A DNA stretch of 64,000 bases, taken from contig JAQFVV010013091.1 of assembly GCA_028023455.1 (NCBI GenBank), forward strand, positions 62,001-126,000, given 5' to 3'. Of this stretch, positions 14,715 through 26,209 are shown one piece after another; the stretch's first letter is position 1, and each line of letters starts with the position of its first letter. The DNA comes from Epiperipatus broadwayi. Taxonomy: Eukaryota; Onychophora; Udeonychophora; Euonychophora; Peripatidae. Position numbers and translations under genes: made by a program. Under the pieces are notes generated by a model. That model was not told the origin of the DNA and ran no database searches. It saw only the letters and a list, made by a program, of their open reading frames with translations.

Positions 14715-15264
14715 ACTGGCACCCAACATGGGGCCAATCTATTAATAAAAACCACATATACCCTGAGTAAATTTCTTTTTTCAAAATGAAATATGTTTAT
14801 CTGTTTATATAAAGTTGAATACTTTAAATCTTATAAAAGCACTGCCAGAAAGAAATAGCACATATATTAAACACAAGAAAGTATTAATAATATTAAATTA
14901 TATTTAATTAAAAAGAAAGTCAAAAGGTTGCAATTAATATGTTTTTTTTGTTTGTTAATATATATTATGCTTTAACGTGTATAGGCGCACACAGCCACGT
15001 AAGTTTATGATCGAAATGTGGTGCCTTACAATGAGTACCTTTGGGAATTACTTTAGTATAACCCTATGTATGCATTTCAATCAGTCATAAATAAGTTGGT
15101 GGTATTTATAATTGTGCTGCAAATATACATGTTTAAACCCATTATTTCTTAAAACATATTTACCTCAATGCAACTTTCTTAAATAAATAATTTATATAAT
15201 TTGCTTGTCATGCCGTTCATTAGAAATGAAATATAGATAAAATAGAACTCATGTGGGGAGGAGG
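14715..15264 (+). mobile_element. Minimal interior of the LTR retrotransposon, PBS and PPT only
   Basis: About 550 bp between the LTRs. It begins with the primer binding site (14717-14735) and ends with a polypurine tract, GGGGAGGAGG (15255-15264), directly before TG. No gag, protease, RT or integrase is recognisable in any frame. This makes the element TRIM/LARD-like: it would need enzymes from another LTR element. Which one is unknown; the gypsy relic at 21-25 kb has a different PBS. Confidence 0.7.
14717..14735 (+). promoter_or_regulatory. Primer binding site, tRNA-Lys type
   Basis: TGGCACCCAACATGGGGCC matches the classical Lys1,2 PBS except for two G-to-A changes at former CpGs. It lies 2 nt after the LTR end, where the family rule places it. 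Confidence 0.8.
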
Positions 15265-17632
15265 TGAACATAAATGGTCCTTAGGAAAACGATAGTCAAC
15301 ATTTTTTTTTTGGTATATAGACTTTATACTAATCGAATGTTTGGTAAATTTTGTTAATCATGTACCGTAATTACTAACCCTAAGTAAAATTTTTTTTTTG
15401 TTCATTTTTTTAAAGCAAGTTTACTGATATGTAATGAGCACAGACATCGTTACATTGTTTTTTTATTAGTAAACATGAAAAAAATAAAAGTTTGCAAATA
15501 AAACTTCTCTTTTTAAGAATTAAAAATTGAAAATTAAAATCCTATGCTAAACTCATATCTATATAATCACACAGATGAAAAAAAATTATTAAAATAAATC
15601 TTTATTTAAAAAAAAGAAAAAGTATTTTAAAACTAAATTGTCAGTAAAGATTTAAAGATAAAAATATATCTAAGTTTGTATAAAACAAATTAAAATGTTA
15701 TTGAAAAAATGGAAATGATTAATTTAATTAGTCAAATGTGAACAAGCCCTTGGACATTTAAATGTATAAACAACGGTCAGATAGGAAAACAATAGAAACT
15801 TTTAGCAAATGAAAGAAATCCATCGGGAAATTGGACCTCAGCGAAAAGGTTGTCACCATCATGATGTAATGTTGAGTTAATCCACAAAATTATTATAAAA
15901 TAAAAGGTTTGAAAATAAAAAAAATAATTAGCTATTAAAAGAGGACAGTGGTGTTATGTATTAGTGTGGAGTTGAAGGAGAAGGGATTGAAAAGACGCAC
16001 TCTTCAATCCCTTCAGTTTTGCTAAAGAAGAAAGAGAAATGACATCGTTGTCTATATTAAAGACCAGCTAAAGTAAAGACCTCTGGATGAATAAAAAACA
16101 AAGGCTAACCGGATACAAATATCTTCAGTACGGTGTGGGAATTCCTGTTCAGAATTACAATCAACTACAAATTATGGACCTTTTAAAATTGTAAGAACTT
16201 TATATTCATTTGAAAACATAGAACTCTAAATTCTAAACCTTTTAGTACATAATACAAATAGAATCCTATCTGACCAACGTAAATTAATATTAATAAAGTA
16301 ATTTGATGTGTTTTTTTTATTTAAAATCATTTCCATTTATTTTTTTGTTCTTTTAGGTTTTTATAATGATTTTTGTTTTTCAATAAATTAAATTATATAG
16401 ATGTTAAACTTAAGTCAGGCGTGAATGGCTATATAGATTTGTAAAGTTATATTAGGGGAGGGAAATCTTAGGTTATTTGTTTCGTAGTTGAATTGGGTCA
16501 GTGAATTGGATATATTGATGTAGTTAGTAGATGTAATTCGAGTTTCGCTATGGGCAGAATCGCTTATATGCCACACATTTTCGTTTTGCCTATTGAAGGG
16601 ATTATAAGATGTAGAACGCTGTTCCTTTCTATGGAGTTTTTTTTATTGCTCTTCTTGTCAGATAGATGTAGTATTCCTATCTGACAAGAGGCAATTTCTT
16701 CTCTTAACCTTTTGTGCTGCCGTATTTTGTATTACATTGAATGCATCAATATATCAGATGAATTGACATTAGTTTGACTGCGAACTTTTAGCCTAGGGTT
16801 AAATAAGGATAGAATATTTTCTTTCAAATGCAAATTTATGTAGTCTATTCATATTCGACACTCTAAATAAAAATGCATTAAATTTAAGTTGGGTATGGAA
16901 GTTGCATGGATTCGTTATCGGTTAATTATGTTTTTGGTTTTCATACTTGATCAAAATATATAGACATTCGGTAAATACTGATACCTTACGGTGAGTATCT
17001 AAGATGTATTTATTTCGGATGTCTTTTAAGTTATTTGTGTTTTGCAGCATCTTACGATGAATGCCAATGGGTCTCTTGTATTCCCTCTGCACTTGACGTA
17101 TCAATGACTTTGTATTTTGATCGGTTATGTTTATTTTGAAATGTTTTTAACCGTGTAATCTATGTAACTGATCTGTACTCAACATTATAAAAGAAACTTT
17201 CATATATCTATCTGTGTGAATTAAATCAAAATGTAAACTTATAAAAATTAAATGTAAATTAAAATCTAGAATAAAGGTTAAAAATGTAGTTAAATGCTAA
17301 AGTAAACATATAAAATAATAATGCTAAATTTTATATATATATGTGCGTAAATAAATATTTTATGTGTTAATTACTGGCAGTGGCTTATTTTATTTTTTTT
17401 AAAAATATTCTTAGATAAGAATTAATAAAATGTATTATTATAAATATAAATCTCTGCTACTTCCTGAGCTAGTGACAATGGGCTAATGACCGGAATCAAT
17501 ATATATAAAAGAAAAAAAAATATTTTTTTTGACTTATGTATCTGCCTACTTTATAAATTTTTCTAGGTTCAAATGCCTAGATGGTGCCCTGTAGTGCAGA
17601 TCACATTAAGAGCTATTTTCCAGATCATTACA
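15265..17632 (+). mobile_element. 3' LTR of the non-autonomous LTR retrotransposon
   Basis: Starts TG immediately after the polypurine tract and ends ATTACA, giving TG...CA termini and a length of about 2.37 kb. The part from 15672 onward matches the 5' copy nearly throughout. The first ~408 bp have no partner at the 5' side. No clear target duplication is seen: the right flank is an AT dinucleotide run, while the left flank is a different repeat. The short minus-strand frame at 16922-17104 is chance. Confidence 0.74.
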
Positions 17633-18060
17633 ATATATATATATCTTTGACAGTCAGAAATTGTTATTTACTACAGAGATTAAATATTTTATCTTTAATA
17701 TTGTTATATGACTCAATATAAAGAAATTACCGACTATAAATATAAGATTGATAATTCACATCATTATAAATTAAAAATAACAAATATACCCTTGGGTCTC
17801 CAGGAAAATTAGATCATTCATATTCATGAAGAAAGTAAACTTACATAGTAAACACTATGGCAGTAGAGATTATCCAGAAAAACTGTCTTTGCTTTTAAAA
17901 CTTCTGATGAATCAGAATACTTGACAAGCCAAATATGTAGGGATGCATATTTTTAGCTGTGAATGGTGACAGGATCATATAACATATTTTGTTTCCTTTG
18001 TGGGGGTGGGATAAAAGCCCAGCATGTTTAAGATTTTACCTCAACATATTCATGTTAATT

Positions 18061-18503
18061 GGCATATATATTTTCTTCCAATATCATAAGTTAATTACCT
18101 CAAATATTAAATAATATACAGCTGTTAAAAGATCAGCATAAAACTCCTTCCGGTCTCCTGATTTTTCTATTTATACTTTTTTTCTAGAAAGTTCTATCTC
18201 CTTTTTCTCATGCAATACTTCCCACAATTCCTCAAAATGTTCAATATTTTTGCTCTTATCTGGTATAATTTTATTAGTCTATGGCATATATATTTTCTTC
18301 CAATATCATAAGTTAATTACCTCAAATATTAAGTAATATACAGCTGTTAAAAGATCAGCGTAAAACTCCTTCTGGTCTCCTGATTTTTCTATTTACACTT
18401 TTTTTCTAGAAAGTTCTATCTCCTTTTTCTCATGCAATACTTCCCACAACTCCTCAAAATGTTCAATATTTTTACTCTTATCTGGTGTAATTTTATTAGT
18501 CTA
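18061..18503. repeat. 222-bp tandem duplication
   Basis: Two copies start at GGCATATATATTTTCTTCC, at 18061 and 18283, with very few differences. The corresponding part of copy B at 28.4-28.6 kb is single, so the duplication followed dispersal of the family. Confidence 0.92.
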
Positions 18504-18572
18504 GGACATTGCTGTCTCAGTACTGGTTTCTTTTGTTTCTTGTTTTTTTTTTTAACAAATTAAACCTTTTAG

Positions 18573-18666
18573 CAAGTTTTTTTATCTTAATATTTTGTTA
18601 GAAACTTTTAAAAATAGTTTTTTTTTATCTTAATATTTTGTTAGAAACTTTTAAAAATAGTTTTAC
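18573..18666. repeat. 47-bp tandem duplication
   Basis: A block containing TCTTAATATTTTGTTAGAAA occurs twice back to back. The paralogous copy at 28.67 kb has it once. Confidence 0.88.
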
Positions 18667-19189
18667 ACAATACATACAGCAAAAGCATTCCATAGATAAC
18701 ATTTGTTTCATTTCTCATCATTTACATATTTTATTTTTATTAAATAAAATAAAATTCTATACAAAAATATATATATATACATTATATGCTTTTTCCAGAC
18801 CTTTTTATATATTTGATTATATACTAACACATACATACACATACTTCATTAAAACAAATGAGCACAAAAACCCTCCCTTAAGCCTATATTAGTGAATTTA
18901 TTCAATCATTTTGACTCAATAAAATATAAACATTTGATTATCACATCTGTATGTATGAGTGACTATGTAGAATCCCTTTAACTTGTAACAGGGTTCAAAC
19001 CTGGTTCCTGTTACAATACCCCCATTAAAAAGCCTTTAAACATGGATACCTCAAATTTTAAGACAAAAAATATATTTTAATTTTTTTATAATGAATACTC
19101 ATTTTATACCATTCCTTTTTATTTGTCTCTGCATTATGGCATGGGTTTCAGTGATCATTATAAGATCCCTTGATTTCTTGCCTGGTATC

Positions 19190-19345
19190 TACCAAAAAGC
19201 ATTATTTCTCTCATGGTGGATGGTAGAAAAGAACCTTGATACTAGTCTTATAGCTAAAGATGCCGCTCTATGGTGCCATTTTCACACTAAAACACATAAA
19301 AATGCCATTTCTGTGGCAGACATGTTCAAACCTGCATTTTCTATA
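19190..19345 (+). repeat. Small dispersed repeat with a shared coding-like frame
   Basis: The segment containing GAACCTTGATAC, CTTATAGCTAAAGATG and ATGGTGCCATTTTC is repeated inverted at about 20590-20670. A related start (ATGGTGGATGGT) recurs at 20839. Both copies are open over a shared stretch, with WCHF in common (19091-19492 on +, 20536-20718 on -). I do not recognise a protein family. It could be a fragment of a mobile-element ORF. Confidence 0.5.
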
Positions 19346-20021
19346 ATACAACTTTTTTGTTGTGCTACATATTGCAGGCAGCTATGTCACATCACAGTAC
19401 AGCATGTATGTCGCATCGCAGCAAATACGTTTTCCGAATTCGCACAGTTTATAAAATGGTTACGGCTTGGTGAGAGGGTGTGTTTTTTTTAATTGGATGG
19501 AAATGTTGTTTTCATTGGATTTTTTTAATTTATTTTAAAAGTATTGAAATGTTCAGATTTTGTAAAGTAATAATTATCAGACTTTTTACACCATACTGTA
19601 TTGAAGTTTTAATTGGGAAAATGTTGACAAGATATATGTGTAAAGTGAGTTGGAATTAGGTAACGCATCAAGTAACGTACTGTTCATAACATTCCATGAG
19701 ACAAACAAGATTCTACTGTGTGTAAATTTTTGAAGTAAAAAAGAGTGGTAACACAAAAATATACAGTAAGAAAAGTACAATTATGCACATTCTTTTTGTA
19801 AATTTCATAAAAAGCATATATTATAAACATGATTAATAAGTAAAGAAGACATTTTTGTTGTTGTTTAAAAAAGTTTTACTTTCTTTTCTCTGACTATGTT
19901 TATACTTTGTCGAATATAGTTTACATTTATTTTATCATTTATTTTTTAGATGTTACTAAAAAAAAATTTACAAAAATACGATTTTGATATTTTTTATTTT
20001 AGCATTACAAACAACAGAACA

Positions 20022-20130
20022 CTAAATGTAAACCTAACTCTAAATCTAACCCTAAAACTAATGCTAAACCTAACCCTAAAACTAACACTAAACCTAACCC
20101 TAAAACTAACCCTAAACCTAACTGTAACAA
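20022..20130. repeat. Degenerate telomere-like (CCCTAA-related) repeat
   Basis: About 100 bp alternating CTAACCCTAAA with AACTAACCCTAA variants, spaced about 12 and 24 bp. It is close to, but not, a pure CCCTAA array. It may be an interstitial telomere-related tract or a 12-mer minisatellite. The LTLNLTLKL frame is an artefact. Confidence 0.8.
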
Positions 20131-20659
20131 CTTTTACTTTTTGTTGTCATTCTATTTGAAATAAAAATTAGTGGTAATATCTGTTTGTCTGTAAAAAAAA
20201 AAAAATTTAAAACAAAGACTAAAAAAGTAAAAAATAGCAATAACACAATAATATCTGTTTCTCTGTAGAAATAAAATGTAAAAGGAAGACTAAGAAATTT
20301 TATTTTTTATTCCAATTATGAGTTTTTAAACAACAACAAAAAAAAGCCATAACCCCAGTAAAAAAATCTCCGATAGAAAATTGATTTTTCTAATAAAGCA
20401 AACTAAAAAACATGAATCAAATTGTAATTTGTTTATTTTATTTTACATTTATTATTATCATTTAATTTGAATACGTTAATAAAAAATAATATTTAAAATT
20501 AAATAATATTTAAAAAAGATTATTTTCTTTTGTTTTTATTTTCGCATCACAAAAAACACATCAAAATGATTATAATTAACGGCCCAGGAGTGATCATATT
20601 TTATAGTTTTAGCAGGAAAATGGCACCATCGAATGACATCTTTATCTATAAGACAAGCA

Positions 20660-21035
20660 CCAGAACCTTCATATAAATTGCAACACTTCTGACATATAAA
20701 CCTGCCCAGATCACTCATATGTCATATTCTGATCATGACTCAGTGTCTAATTTGAACTTCTGAGGATTACCTATTGACCTTATATTCCTTCTTTGGCTCA
20801 TTCTATGTAGTCTGCAATGTCTGGGTATGATCAGCTCCCTGATGGTGGATGGTGGAAAAAGGACCTTCAAATAAATTGCAACCCTTCTGACATAAACTTG
20901 CCCATATTACTCATATGTGGTATCCCAGCCATGACTCAGTCTCTAATTTGGATGTATGAGAATTACCTATTAACCATATATTCCTTTTTTGGCTTATTCT
21001 ATGTAGAGTCTGGGATGTCTGAGTATGATTAACTT
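20660..21035. repeat. 190-bp diverged tandem duplication
   Basis: ACCTTCATATAAATTGCAAC at about 20668 and ACCTTCAAATAAATTGCAAC at about 20859 begin two units. They share ACTCATATGT, ATGACTCAGT, ATTACCTATT and ATTCTATGTAG, roughly 80% alike. The array lies just beyond the 3' end of the gypsy relic, where a 3' LTR would be expected. It does not match the 5' LTR piece. Confidence 0.82.
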
Positions 21036-21199
21036 CTTGATCAAAGGGAGGTTATTTCATCCTTGGTAAAAGTGTTTTAATTAGTCTTGGAATGTGCCAC
21101 TTGAAATGCAAACACAGATGGGGAAGACAGTCAATTCATTTATGAACCAATTTATATAATTCATGATCCACTGTATGTGCTTTGCCCAATCCCTGTGAT

Positions 21200-21735
21200 T
21201 TGTATTGAGATATAGATGAAATAAATAACCTAAGATGCATCATTCTTCCACAAGCATTTGATTAAGAGTTCAGGTTGATGTAAATATATGCTTAATTCCC
21301 TGGCTCTGTATCCATTTATGGCATTCTCCTGACATAAATGGAGTACCATGATTGTAGAGAATGACATTGGGCTTTCCAATCTCCAAGAAATGCCTTCTTT
21401 CTAACATCTTCATGGCATTTCTTGCATTATCTTGCACCATGGGATACATGTATACATACTTTGAAAACAAATTGTATATGATTATGTTTTTATTAAATTC
21501 CAGTAATGGGCTATATAAATCAATTTCCACCATCTACTATGGTTTTGATGGTATCACAGAGACCATAGGAATCACATAACTTTTATTTGCAGATTTTGTC
21601 CTTTTACATGTTTCACATTTGTCAAGCATGACATTGATTTTCATGTATGTGCCTGGAAAGTAAAAACCACTTCCTGAGAAAATGATAAATATTTAGGGTA
21701 ACATAATGGCTATATAGTTGATGGACATGGGTCAC
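21200..21735 (-). pseudogene. Ty3/gypsy integrase relic
   Basis: In the minus strand the HHCC-type zinc region reads FYFPGTYMKI, then LDKCETCKRTKSANK. The catalytic core follows: VEIDLYSPL, then NHGTPFMSG, W...GIKHIFTS. In functional integrases the second catalytic Asp lies in a DNGTPFMS motif; here it reads YNHGTPF, so this Asp is lost. Two stops precede VEID and another follows. The element's order is PR-RT-RH-IN, typical for Ty3/gypsy (Metaviridae) rather than Copia. Not active. Confidence 0.88.
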
Positions 21736-21999
21736 AACATCCTCTCTCATCTGTTGAAGTATGAAAGGCTTCCATTTTCTCAGTCATCTCATATTTTGTA
21801 CTGTGATATGCCATGGAATATCTGGTGCCATGCTCTCTTATTATTTCCCCAAGTTATATTTACTGCCTTACCCCTTTTCAAACCATTTGATCACAAGTTT
21901 CAGTTGTTCATGTTTGTGTTGATGATAATCCAAATGTTCCAATTCTTTCTCCACCCTCTCATTCATTCACAAAGCAAGACTGGTGATGTACAAATCTCA

Positions 22000-22620
22000 C
22001 CCCTTAATAGCTTGGCTGAGATCTGGCAAGATTTCAGTTCAGAATATCAGTAATGATGTTCTCAGTCCCTTTACAGTATTTCACTGTATAGTTGTATTAA
22101 TAGAGGAACAGACTCCAGTGGACCAACCAGCCATTTGTCAAGTATCCATGACTGAAAAATTTCCAAACATTTGTGATCAGTTACTATGACCACCTTTGAT
22201 CCTAGCAGGAGTGACCTAAACTTCTAAAAGACCCAGACAATTGCTAATACCTCTCCACAGTGGCAGAATAATTTAAATCAGGAGACCTTAATAAACAACT
22301 GATAAAATACAATATCCCCCTTTGTTACCCTTCTTGCACTTGCAATAAGATTACTCTCAACATGTCTATCCACTGATATCAGTTAGTACAAAAATAGTTT
22401 GGTAAAATCTAGGAATGATAACATAATCTGTTTCACAATCCCACTTTTTACACACTCAATGGCTTTATCCTGTTCCCTGTTCCACTTTCACAGTGTTTTT
22501 AATAGCCTGAGTAGTAATTCCATATGTTCTAACCATTCATGGAACTTATAATTGCACAAACCCAGGCATTATCAAATCTGTTTCTTGGATCTGGATACAG
22601 GAAAATCCTTGATGGTTAGG
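22000..22620 (-). pseudogene. Ty3/gypsy RNase H relic
   Basis: Conceptual translation gives GSKVVIVTDHKCLEIF, the Asp-His-Lys strand of gypsy RNase H, and then YNYTVKYCKGTENIITDIL, the typical end of the domain. Frames change and stops occur between these. It lies between the RT and integrase pieces in the expected order. Confidence 0.78.
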
Positions 22621-23210
22621 ACTTTATCTGGATGTGGTCTTATTCCTTGCAAGTTTAACACATGGCACAAAACAACACTTCATCCTTAATTAGAATATTT
22701 TTAAAGGATATTTTAATCTCCTTCTTACATTCAGCAAGGACCATTTCTACATCCTGAATATGCTCATCTATAGTTGACAAGACTATCATCACATCATCAA
22801 TATATATTGTTACTAGATTCTTAACTTCATCTGACAACACCTCATCAAGGCATCTCAGCAGCTCAACCCCACTGTTTATCAGGCCATATGACATTCTATT
22901 GACTTGGTACGAGTATCCCTCATCATCTAAAAGCCATGTATTGCTGGTCCTCTGCATGAATCTTGATTTTCCAATATCTGAAATCAAACATCAAAAACAC
23001 TCTTTTTTCTTTGAATTTCCATAACAACTTATGTATGGGGGTGATATGTTACAATTGGGACATTATTCAATATAATTGCCTAGAGTCAAGGTATAATCTG
23101 ACAGTCCCATCTGTTTTTCTAACAACAACCAGTGGACTACAGTATGGGGATAAACATTTTGAAATGCCCCCCTTTTCCATCATATGATTTATTTGCTTTG
23201 AATCTCCTTC
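22620..23210 (-). pseudogene. Ty3/gypsy reverse transcriptase relic
   Basis: A 110-codon open piece (22987-22655) contains RMSYGLINSGVELLRCLDEV, then TIYIDDVMIVLS, then DEHIQDVEMVL. YIDD is the catalytic box, and the GLINS block is the conserved region before it. Downstream it still reads KNILIKDEVLFC. Upstream fragments up to 23.2 kb include finger-like pieces broken by stops. Family assignment is firm; the copy is dead. Confidence 0.9.
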
Positions 23211-23349
23211 TTATACGGATGAAGGACAGGGTAAGAATGGGATTGAAACAGCTTATCCTGATTTAACTTAATGCATTGTTCAAAATTCTGGATCACCCTG
23301 GGTACATCGAAAAAAAAACATTACTATACCTTTCAAGCATTTGCTTGAG

Positions 23350-23710
23350 CACATACCTCAATTTCCAGTTACCATTCTAGCCTTCTTTGATCCTCTTTGT
23401 TTTTCTTCCTTAACATGTAACACCACTACTGAACTATATAACTTTGGTGTTGTGAACTTCATTGCCTTCTCATATATGACCTGTTCCATCCTGAAATTGA
23501 TGGCACATTTATATTTATGCAAACAATCTGAACCTATCAAAGCATCATGTGTCAGACCCTTCATGATCTGAAAATACATGTGAGAACAGTTTCCATTGAT
23601 CTTCAAACTCATCCATACTTGTTTAGGTTCAATTTTAACTGCTCTGTTGTTTGCCATCCTTACCTGGACTGGCTTTATAGAGAGAGTCTGAATATTACTC
23701 TTCATGCATT
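23350..23710 (-). pseudogene. Retropepsin (aspartic protease) relic
   Basis: A 115-codon minus-strand open piece carries THDALIGSDCLHKYKCAINF, the usual C-terminal signature of gypsy retropepsins (ALIG.D.L..Y...I.F). The N-terminal active-site triad lies further upstream (about 23.75 kb), where ALVDSGSQ-like coding (CTGGTAGTCAAATATC on the minus strand) is recognisable. Stops interrupt it. Confidence 0.78.
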
Positions 23711-23819
23711 ATATGAGAATATACTTCCTCTGATCTGACAATACTGATATTTGACTACCAGAGTCTACTAATGTCTTAAATTCCATCTGACTGATTGTTA
23801 TCCAGATCTTAGGGTAAAC

Positions 23820-24780
23820 CTGTTAAGCATAACTAGGAACTCAATCTTCCTATGAGTATTTTAAATTTCCTAAGTATTTTCTTTTATTTTTGTAGGCTAG
23901 CTTTGCCTCATTTTTTTTACTCAACTACTTTTTATTTCAACTTCCTCCTTCAAATTTATTTTCACTATTTCTAACATTATAGACTCCCTAGTTTCTCACC
24001 TTCACCATTGCCTGACAGATCTCTATTATCTTTAATATCAATTTTTTGCTGACCTACATTCTCCTTAGTACACCATTTATTTCCTCTCACAAATCTCTGA
24101 AGACAATGCCCATAGTCTGCTTTTCTAATAATTTACATGCTTCCAGATCCCTCAATATAGACAATTGGCATCTGAAAAAATGAATACAAACTTCTTTCTC
24201 CTCTTCCTGAAGCTTTTGACTGATTATTTGAGCTTTGATATTATCTTGCTGCTTTTCATTCCAAAATATCTTCTTTAGGCCTATTTTATATTCTTGGAAA
24301 GTTTCTTGTTGGAGTAGCAGTGATTTTCATCATGTCTGCACATATTCTTGGAGGTGACTGTGTGCTAATTTTAATTTGCTATTTTCCACTATCCTGTGAC
24401 TGTGAAAAAATATCTGCAGATTATTTAGATGTTTTATAGGTGTCTATCATCTCTGACCTCTAAATATTCTTATTTTTACTAAGTTGTTCTCTTTGGTACT
24501 CATATTCATTTTTATATATGCTAGACTTCCCTATCCCCTTATTTCTTTTATTAATAACTGTCTATTTTAACAATGTGCAAGGCTTAACTTCACAGCCCAC
24601 AAAGTATTATACTATCTGTCCTATTTTTTCATATACTGACTATTCTCCCTACAATCTGCTTTATTATATATCTTGATTCTTGGAAAAAAGAGAAAAAAAA
24701 AATCCTGTTTTCTTTCTTCAAACACAAATATATCCACAACACTTTAATATTAATATTTTTTGATTACTACTCTTTGTAAC
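23820..24780 (-). pseudogene. Probable gag region of the gypsy relic
   Basis: Between the primer binding site and the protease, fragmented minus-strand frames include QEYKIGLKKIFWNEKQQDN and a decayed possible zinc-knuckle segment near 24100. Gag evolves fast and no diagnostic motif survives, so the call rests mainly on position. Confidence 0.5.
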
Positions 24781-24798
24781 CCCATTGCTGGGGACCAA
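24781..24798 (-). promoter_or_regulatory. Candidate primer binding site of the gypsy relic
   Basis: On the minus strand TTGGTCCCCAGCAATGGG begins with the required TGG two or three bases after an LTR end in TTGCA. The cognate tRNA was not determined. Confidence 0.55.
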
Positions 24799-24955
24799 TT
24801 GCAATCACCCATTCCCATTTGTACATGGTTGGATTTTATGCTATCTTTATAAAATATTTTTTTATTTATTACTAATGAGATTTATTCATGAATGAAACTT
24901 TTAATTGTTCAAGATGGACTTTATAGTAGCCATAGACCTGAAGCAGGATATTTTA
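24797..24955 (-). mobile_element. 5' LTR of the gypsy relic (U5 side, partial)
   Basis: Adjoins the primer binding site and matches 12607-12757. The outer limit is not defined because the other copy is cut there. No matching 3' LTR was found near 20.6-21.2 kb, so the element is 3'-truncated or rearranged. Confidence 0.65.
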
Positions 24956-25214
24956 AAACTTTGCCCCCCCCTTCAAAAAATCAACAATAAACATAATAAT
25001 ATATGTTTATTGTAACCAGTTCGATTACATAGCACACACTAATTTAGTGTGTGTGCATAAATATATACATAAAGTTGAAAGGAAAAGTAGAAATAAACAC
25101 AGCCAAAAAATTATAGTAGATATTTTCTACATTCATTGAAATAGAAATAAATCAATAATAACTCTGATTTAAAATATTGTTTTATAAATTAAACTTTTAA
25201 AAGGTCTGAATAAA

Positions 25215-25395
<181 letters not shown>

Positions 25396-25559
25396 TTGAG
25401 ATTTAAAAACAAGTATTGTACATTTGAAATTTTAATTAATTAAACAAAATCTCTATCTATTAGAAATCCCCTAAGAAAACATGTATATCACACTTTAATA
25501 AAAATTTCAAGCTTGTTTTCAAAGGGATTAAAGAGATAAAAATAAAAACTCTGTTTTTA

Positions 25560-26205
25560 ATCAAGGTGTTGTTATTACCTCAGACAATTTTATAAAAAGG
25601 CTGATAAAAATATGTCAGTCTGGATAGTGATTTTTGAAGAGAACAGTTTGGCTTGCAGTTTTGTAAGAGTTAGCAGAAGATCTAGTTGTAAAATTGGCTA
25701 AAATATTTTGTGAAGAGTTGGTAACTGTAGCAGAAAATGGCCACAGTAAAGCTAGCTGCAAAGATGGCTAGAATAATTATCAAGAGAACTACCATGAGGA
25801 TGTAAGAATGCAAAGAAGTGGCTGCTCTACAGTTCACTGGTGGAGTTTGAATTCACATGGAGGAAAAAGGGTCAAGATTCTTTGTAATTCATAGCCTTAA
25901 GTGTTCTGGAAAACAGCTTGCTGACCTCATGCTTATCAATCCAATTCTAAGTAGAACTAACTGTGGAAGGGAGAAAGCCAACCATACCAGAATTATATAC
26001 TTTTACTGATGATGACAACAAACCTGGATTACATTGTTCTGATGGACCAAAAACCAAGCTTACCAAGAGAAATCTTGAAGAAATTGGTGTACTTATGCTG
26101 CTGTTTATCAATACATGCAGGGGACCACTGATAAACACATTGTGTGTGTATACAGTGAATTATTTTATTTTAATATTCCTTAAAATGACTTATAAAATTA
26201 TAAAT
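25560..26205. other. GC-richer unclassified segment, possible coding relic
   Basis: More balanced base composition than its surroundings. A plus-strand frame at 25963-26144 contains VEGRKPTIPELYTFTDDD and LTKRNLEEIGVLML, which reads more like protein than the neighbouring chance frames. A frame near 25670-25770 (ELAEDLVVKLAKIF) is also plausible and lies in an ~84-bp diverged tandem repeat. I do not recognise a family. It could be an old transposon ORF or an exon. Confidence 0.35.
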
Positions 26206-26209
26206 TAAT

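Larger units (their letters stand above)
17633..19018 (+). repeat. Unclassified 1.4-kb interspersed repeat, copy A
   Basis: Aligns by eye with 27880-29125 over its length. Both begin after a TA run with CTTTGACAG/TTTGACAG and end with the same hairpin (TTGTAACAGG...CCTGTTACAA) at 18983-19016. The loop contains GGTTCAAACC, which resembles a pol III B box. Copy A carries internal tandem duplications of 222 bp and 47 bp that copy B lacks. No protein is encoded. It may be a non-autonomous element whose right end is defined by the hairpin. Confidence 0.7.

Noticed and set aside
20660-21035. 3' LTR of the gypsy relic
   Set aside because: Position is suitable, but it does not match the 5' LTR piece and is a tandem duplication.
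26002-26030. CTGATGATGACAAC as a hammerhead core
   Set aside because: CTGATGA is present, but no GAAA and no stem II follow.
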